Positions 60,950-64,000 of a stretch of DNA of 64,000 nt are shown here, piece by piece. Below the pieces are notes generated by a model. It saw nothing but the letters and a program-made list of their open reading frames with translations, ran no database searches and was not told the origin of the DNA. The DNA is taken from positions 62,001 to 126,000 of the forward strand of contig NZ_JANZYO010000007.1 of NCBI RefSeq assembly GCF_025506335.1. The letters run 5' to 3'. The position numbers and the translations under genes were made by a program. How positions within the stretch are numbered: position 1 is the stretch's first letter; every line of letters begins with the position of its first letter. Origin of the DNA: Mumia quercus. GTDB taxonomy: Bacteria; Actinomycetota; Actinomycetes; Propionibacteriales; Nocardioidaceae.

Positions 60950-61789
60950 TCACGAAGGATCCGGCGCGGTCCTTCGTACGTGCGTCGCGAGCCACCGTCG
61001 CGTGGCGTCGTCGGCGGGGACGAACGTCTCGATCGCCAGCTCCTCGACCGTCACGTCGAGCGGCGTGCCGAACGTCGAGATGATCGACAGGAACGTCAGC
61101 ACGTCGTCGCCGACACGGACCACCATCGGCACGAAGACGTGTCCGCCGTCGGCGCCGCGCTCGACGGGTCCGCCCGGCCTCTCGTACGCGGCGAGCTCGT
61201 CGTGGAGGGCGAACATCTCCGCGTCGCCTCGCGCCTCCGCCCCTCGGCGCAGGCTGGAGAGCACGGACTCGCGCCACTGCGGGAGGTTCACCAGGTACGG
61301 AGCGAGTCCGTCGGGGTGCAGCGTGAGACGCAGGGCGTTGACGGGCGGCTCGAGCAGGGTGGGCGACGCGAGGGCGGTCAGCGCGGCGACGCCGGCGTTG
61401 GCGTCGACGACGTTCCAGAGCCGGTCGACCGCCAGGGCGGGATACGGCTCGTGCGCGACCAGCACCTCGCGTACGGCGGTGCGCGCCGCCTCGAGGTCCT
61501 CGTGCGCGAGCGGGCGTTCCGGGAACGCCGGAGCGAAGCCGCCGGACAGCAGCATCCGGTTCTGGTCGCGCGGCGGCACGTCCAGCGCGCTCGCGAGCCG
61601 GAGGATCATCTCGCTGCTCGGGCGCGCCCGTCCCGTCTCCACGAAGCTGATGTGCCGGGTGGAGATGCCGGTCTCCGACGAGAGCGCCAGCTGGCTGTAG
61701 CGCCGCCGGGTGCGCCACAGACGGAGAAGGTCGCCGAGCGTCTCGCCGGAGGGTCTCGTGGTCTCGGTCTGCGTGGTCACGATGCCCAC
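60950..61789 (-). CDS. XRE-family regulator with MmyB-like ligand domain
   Basis: The 279-residue protein has an N-terminal Cro/C1 helix-turn-helix (about 17-75: LGDLLRLWRTRRRYSQLALSSETGISTRHISFVETGRARPS) and the MmyB-like PAS-type domain (about 100-265: NVVDANAGVAALTAL, FLSIISTFGTPLDVTVEELAIETFVPAD). MmyB-type domains bind fatty-acid-like ligands, and such genes stand divergent from their targets. Here the target is the SnoaL gene at 61911, with a perfect palindrome between. Confidence 0.92.
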   Translation of the reverse strand: MGIVTTQTETTRPSGETLGDLLRLWRTRRRYSQLALSSETGISTRHISFVETGRARPSSEMILRLASALDVPPRDQNRMLLSGGFAPAFPERPLAHEDLEAARTAVREVLVAHEPYPALAVDRLWNVVDANAGVAALTALASPTLLEPPVNALRLTLHPDGLAPYLVNLPQWRESVLSSLRRGAEARGDAEMFALHDELAAYERPGGPVERGADGGHVFVPMVVRVGDDVLTFLSIISTFGTPLDVTVEELAIETFVPADDATRRWLATHVRRTAPDPS

Positions 61790-61815
61790 TCTGGCGCATC
61801 CGTGGGTCGACAGCC

Positions 61816-61832
61816 ATGACCTCGGAGGTCAT
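61816..61832. promoter_or_regulatory. 17-base palindrome, probable MmyB-regulator operator
   Basis: atgacctc-g-gaggtcat is a perfect 17-base palindrome, 26 bases from the regulator start and 78 bases from the SnoaL start. It is the only strong dyad in the divergent region. Confidence 0.7.
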
Positions 61833-61910
61833 CGACACGCTTCCCCCGCGACCGGCACGGTGGTGCCTCGAGCGAGCCGCACCGGCGGCTCATGACGGAA
61901 GGACCCAGCG

Positions 61911-62291
61911 ATGACCGAGCTGACCACCACGGCGAACGAGACCCTCCTGGCGGACTACCTGGCGTTCTGGAACGAGACCGACGCCGGCGTCCGCGCGACG
62001 ATCGCCGAGCGGACGTTCACGCCGGACGTCTCGTACACCGATCCCCAGGCGGCGGTGAACGGCCGCGACGCCCTGTCGGACCTCGTCGGTGCCGTCCACC
62101 AGCAGATGCCCGGGATGCGCTTCAGCCCGGGCGACCTCGTCGACGGGCACCACGACCTCCTGCGGTTCACCTGGAACCTCGGGCCTGACGATGCTCCGGA
62201 CCTCATCATCGGCGCGGACGTCGCCGTGCTGTCCCCCGAGGGCCGGATGCGTCACATCGCGGGCTTCCTCGACCGCGTGCCGCAGGCCTGA
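61911..62291 (+). CDS. SnoaL-like (NTF2 fold) protein
   Basis: The 126-residue single-domain protein (LLADYLAFWNETDAGVRATIAERTFTPDVSYTDPQAAVNGRDAL start; end GRMRHIAGFLDRV) is a SnoaL-like cone fold. Possible isomerase, hydrolase or ligand-binding role; unknown. GGAAGGAC upstream. Probably controlled by the divergent MmyB-type regulator. Confidence 0.86.
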   Translation: MTELTTTANETLLADYLAFWNETDAGVRATIAERTFTPDVSYTDPQAAVNGRDALSDLVGAVHQQMPGMRFSPGDLVDGHHDLLRFTWNLGPDDAPDLIIGADVAVLSPEGRMRHIAGFLDRVPQA

Positions 62292-62350
62292 CCAGGCAGG
62301 ACTTACCCCCAGCCCTCTCCCGCCGTAGCCTGGCGGGAGGGGGTGAGGTC

Positions 62351-62551
62351 ATGCACGCGACAGTCGGAGAACGGATCCGGTTCCACGGGCGTACGGTCGG
62401 CGCGCCCGACCATGACGGCGAGATCGTGACCGTACGGGGACAGGACGGAGAGCCGCCGTACGTCGTGCGGTTCGACGACGGGCACGAGGCGCTCGTCTAC
62501 CCGGGGGCGGACTGCGAGATCGTCCGCGGCGAGGGGTCGACCGGCGGCTGA
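62351..62551 (+). CDS. DUF1918 small protein
   Basis: The 66-residue protein ([28 protein letters not shown], then PYVVRFDDGHEALVYPGADCEI) is a single DUF1918 SH3-like domain, frequent in actinobacteria, function unknown. GGGAGGGGG before the ATG, TAGCCT (62326-62331) as -10. Its last 55 bases overlap the convergent membrane-protein gene. Confidence 0.88.
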   Translation: MHATVGERIRFHGRTVGAPDHDGEIVTVRGQDGEPPYVVRFDDGHEALVYPGADCEIVRGEGSTGG

Positions 62552-62889
62552 GGCGAGACCCACTGCTTCACGGCCGGCGAGGTCACGCAGAGCAGCACGA
62601 CGACCCACATCGTCAACCCGGCGAGGATGCTGCTGTCGTCGCTGCTGCCCGCGCCGCCGTCGAGCACGTAGGAAGCCCAGCCGTATCCCGCGAGCACCGC
62701 GAAGAACGCGGCCACGAACGCGACGACCACGCGGGCCCAGCGCACGCCGAGCACGGCGAGCGCGAGGAGGATCAGCGGGAGCACGGCCCCCTCCATCTGA
62801 CCGGCCTGCTGTCCGACGGCGAGGGTGGCGCCCGCGGCGATCAGGAAGAGGCGCCGAGTGTCCAGCGGCATCCTGCGAGGGCTCTTCAT
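62497..62889 (-). CDS. small membrane protein of unknown function
   Basis: The 130-residue protein has three to four membrane helices (about 12-28, 34-48, 50-72, 85-108). No family recognised. TAGTCT (62896-62901 on this strand) six bases before the ATG supports it as a leaderless gene. The 55-base tail overlap with DUF1918 is on the opposite strand. Confidence 0.6.
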   Translation of the reverse strand: MKSPRRMPLDTRRLFLIAAGATLAVGQQAGQMEGAVLPLILLALAVLGVRWARVVVAFVAAFFAVLAGYGWASYVLDGGAGSSDDSSILAGLTMWVVVLLCVTSPAVKQWVSPQPPVDPSPRTISQSAPG

Positions 62890-62919
62890 GGGCGGAGACT
62901 AGCGCAGGGCGAGGCCGCG

Positions 62920-63255
62920 TCAGGCGCTTCGCGGGGCGTACATGAGGAGGGCGACGCCGGCCAGGCACACCAAGGCGCCGGTCACGTCCCACCGGTCCGG
63001 ACGGAACCCGTCGACGACCATCCCCCACACCAGCGAGCCGGCGACGAACACTCCCCCGTACGCCGCGAGGATGCGGCCGAAGTTCGCGTCCGGCTGCAGC
63101 GTGGCCACGAAGCCGTACGCGCCGAGCGCGAGGACGCCGGCCCCGACCCACACCCAGCCGCGGTGCTCGCGCACGCCTTGCCACACCAGCCACGCGCCGC
63201 CGATCTCGAGGAACGCGGCGACGCCGAAGAGCAGGATCGAACGCGTGACGGTCAT
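62920..63255 (-). CDS. YnfA/UPF0060-family membrane protein
   Basis: The 111-residue protein has four helices with the UPF0060 pattern ([26 protein letters not shown], then [40 protein letters not shown]). It resembles small multidrug-resistance transporters; export function is not proven. ATG start; the long open frame upstream has no site. Confidence 0.9.
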   Translation of the reverse strand: MTVTRSILLFGVAAFLEIGGAWLVWQGVREHRGWVWVGAGVLALGAYGFVATLQPDANFGRILAAYGGVFVAGSLVWGMVVDGFRPDRWDVTGALVCLAGVALLMYAPRSA

Positions 63256-63342
63256 GGGACATTGTTGCCGCTCGGGCACGAAGACGACGCACGGGCATGG
63301 GGAGGTGGGACAGCGCGCACGCCCGCGTGGCAGCATCGTCTC

Positions 63343-63831
63343 GTGCGACACGACTCATCCCCTGGCGTCGGTGTTCCCCGTCCGGCCGTTCCTCCGCTCT
63401 GCTCGACCGCCCTCACGCTCGCGGGCGCCGGTGCCGGGCGCACGGCCGTCGTGATCGGGTGCGCCAACGGCGCCGAGACGACCGCGCTGCTGGCCCTCGG
63501 CTGGACGGTCATCGGCATCGACGAGGACCCGGACGTCCACGAGAAGCTGCATGCCCTCACCGACGAGGCGTCACGTGAGCGGCTGACGTCCGTCGTCGGC
63601 AGCGCCGCGGGCCAGGACCGCCTCCCCGAGGCCGACCTCGTCCTCACCCGGAGCGCGCTGCTCGGCGAGCACGCGACGTCGCTGTGGCCGCGGATCGTCG
63701 AGGCGCTGCGGCCGGGCGGGATCCTCGCCGCGCGTCTCACCGAGGCGACGGCGCGGCGGCTGCGCGGGTGGGAGCTGCTGAGCGAGCGCTACACCGGCGC
63801 CACGCTCGAGGTCGTGGCCCGCCGCCCCTGA
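63343..63831 (+). CDS. class I SAM-methyltransferase-like protein
   Basis: The 162-residue protein has a Rossmann SAM-binding start ([28 protein letters not shown], about 38-65) and [24 protein letters not shown] later. It is shorter than typical methyltransferases, so the substrate domain is minimal and activity uncertain. GTG start, with CAGCAT seven bases before it. Confidence 0.72.
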   Translation: MRHDSSPGVGVPRPAVPPLCSTALTLAGAGAGRTAVVIGCANGAETTALLALGWTVIGIDEDPDVHEKLHALTDEASRERLTSVVGSAAGQDRLPEADLVLTRSALLGEHATSLWPRIVEALRPGGILAARLTEATARRLRGWELLSERYTGATLEVVARRP

Positions 63832-63887
63832 GCGTGCACGGCGGCCACGACGGGCGGTGTCGCCGCCGTCGTGAGTAGATTTCCCGT

Positions 63888-64000
63888 ATGGACATCACGC
63901 GCTTCGGTCACGCTGCCCTTCTCGTCGAGTCCGGCCCCCACCGGGTGCTGATCGACCCCGGGACCTTCAGCCGGGACGAGGCGTTCGACCTGACCGATCT
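63888..64000 (+). CDS. metallo-beta-lactamase-fold hydrolase (N-terminal fragment)
   Basis: The reading frame starts ITRFGHAALLVESGPHRVLIDPG and continues past the right edge. The start is typical of UlaG-like MBL-fold hydrolases (GHA, then IDPG before the metal-binding HxHxDH, which is beyond the window). TAGATT (63876-63881) six bases before the ATG: leaderless. Confidence 0.82.
   Translation, partial: MDITRFGHAALLVESGPHRVLIDPGTFSRDEAFDLTD

Overview
The window is high-GC, densely packed bacterial chromosome with frequent GTG starts and many 4-base ATGA/GTGA/TGATG gene overlaps. Gene content (GarA with an ETTS phospho-motif, FtsR-type MerR, DUF881/DUF1290 proteins, F420-type PPOX enzyme, MmyB-type regulator, DUF222-HNH protein, arsenate reductase of the mycothiol-linked type) points to Actinomycetota, most likely Propionibacteriales/Nocardioidaceae; the genus is not proven. 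No tRNA, rRNA, CRISPR array, insertion sequence or prophage was recognised, and no gene-free stretch exceeds 300 bases.

Layout. 1-5100: end of a siderophore-type acetyltransferase, a membrane protein overlapping an L-asparaginase, a haem peroxidase of the animal superfamily, and a frameshifted DUF72 gene. 5200-9100: copper cluster (small membrane protein, YcnI, CopC, CopD-CtaG fusion), then Fe/Mn superoxide dismutase. 9900-18420: a conserved actinobacterial block, in the same order as Mycobacterium tuberculosis Rv1822-Rv1832: pgsA-like, DUF881, DUF1290, DUF881, gcvH, garA, ftsR, DUF151 nuclease, merR, then a glycine riboswitch and gcvP. 18414-26650: serine hydrolase, a two-component system with its ABC exporter in one operon, a RibD-type reductase facing a LysR regulator, alpha/beta hydrolase, FdhD. 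26700-30760: glutaryl-CoA dehydrogenase-like enzyme, two small membrane proteins, a cytidylyltransferase, DedA, and a solitary tyrosine-recombinase-like protein.

30800-43000 and 47400-64000 are accessory-looking neighbourhoods of small stand-alone proteins (RibD-type reductases, VOC, SRPBCC, YCII, DinB, DUF1801, SnoaL, hemerythrin, DoxX). Several are paired with their own regulator and a visible DNA signal: ArsR-SRPBCC with two GCAAC-N5-GTTGC dyads; YCII with an ECF42 sigma factor and a TGTCGA-N17-CGTC promoter; VOC with HxlR and an acttgc-N5-gcaagt dyad; DoxX divergent from an ECF41 sigma factor with a TGTCACG-N16-TGTC promoter; SnoaL divergent from an MmyB-type regulator with a 17-bp palindrome. 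43014-45766 is an arsenic cluster: arsR divergent from arsM-acr3-arsC. It is followed by the best candidate for an unusual system, a single protein (45895-47370) joining an AbiEi-antitoxin-like N-terminal region to an active-site-intact Fic domain, preceded by a nested dyad that could be its own operator.

A recurrent expression signature is a TANNNT -10 hexamer 6-7 bases before the start codon with no Shine-Dalgarno, seen for about 18 genes on both strands. This indicates widespread leaderless transcription and was used to choose several starts. Sigma-A-like promoters with a -35 are also visible (TTGACC-N17-TAGGTT before garA, TTGACC-N17-TAGTTT before merR, TTGACC-N17-TACTTT before the DUF2975 gene).
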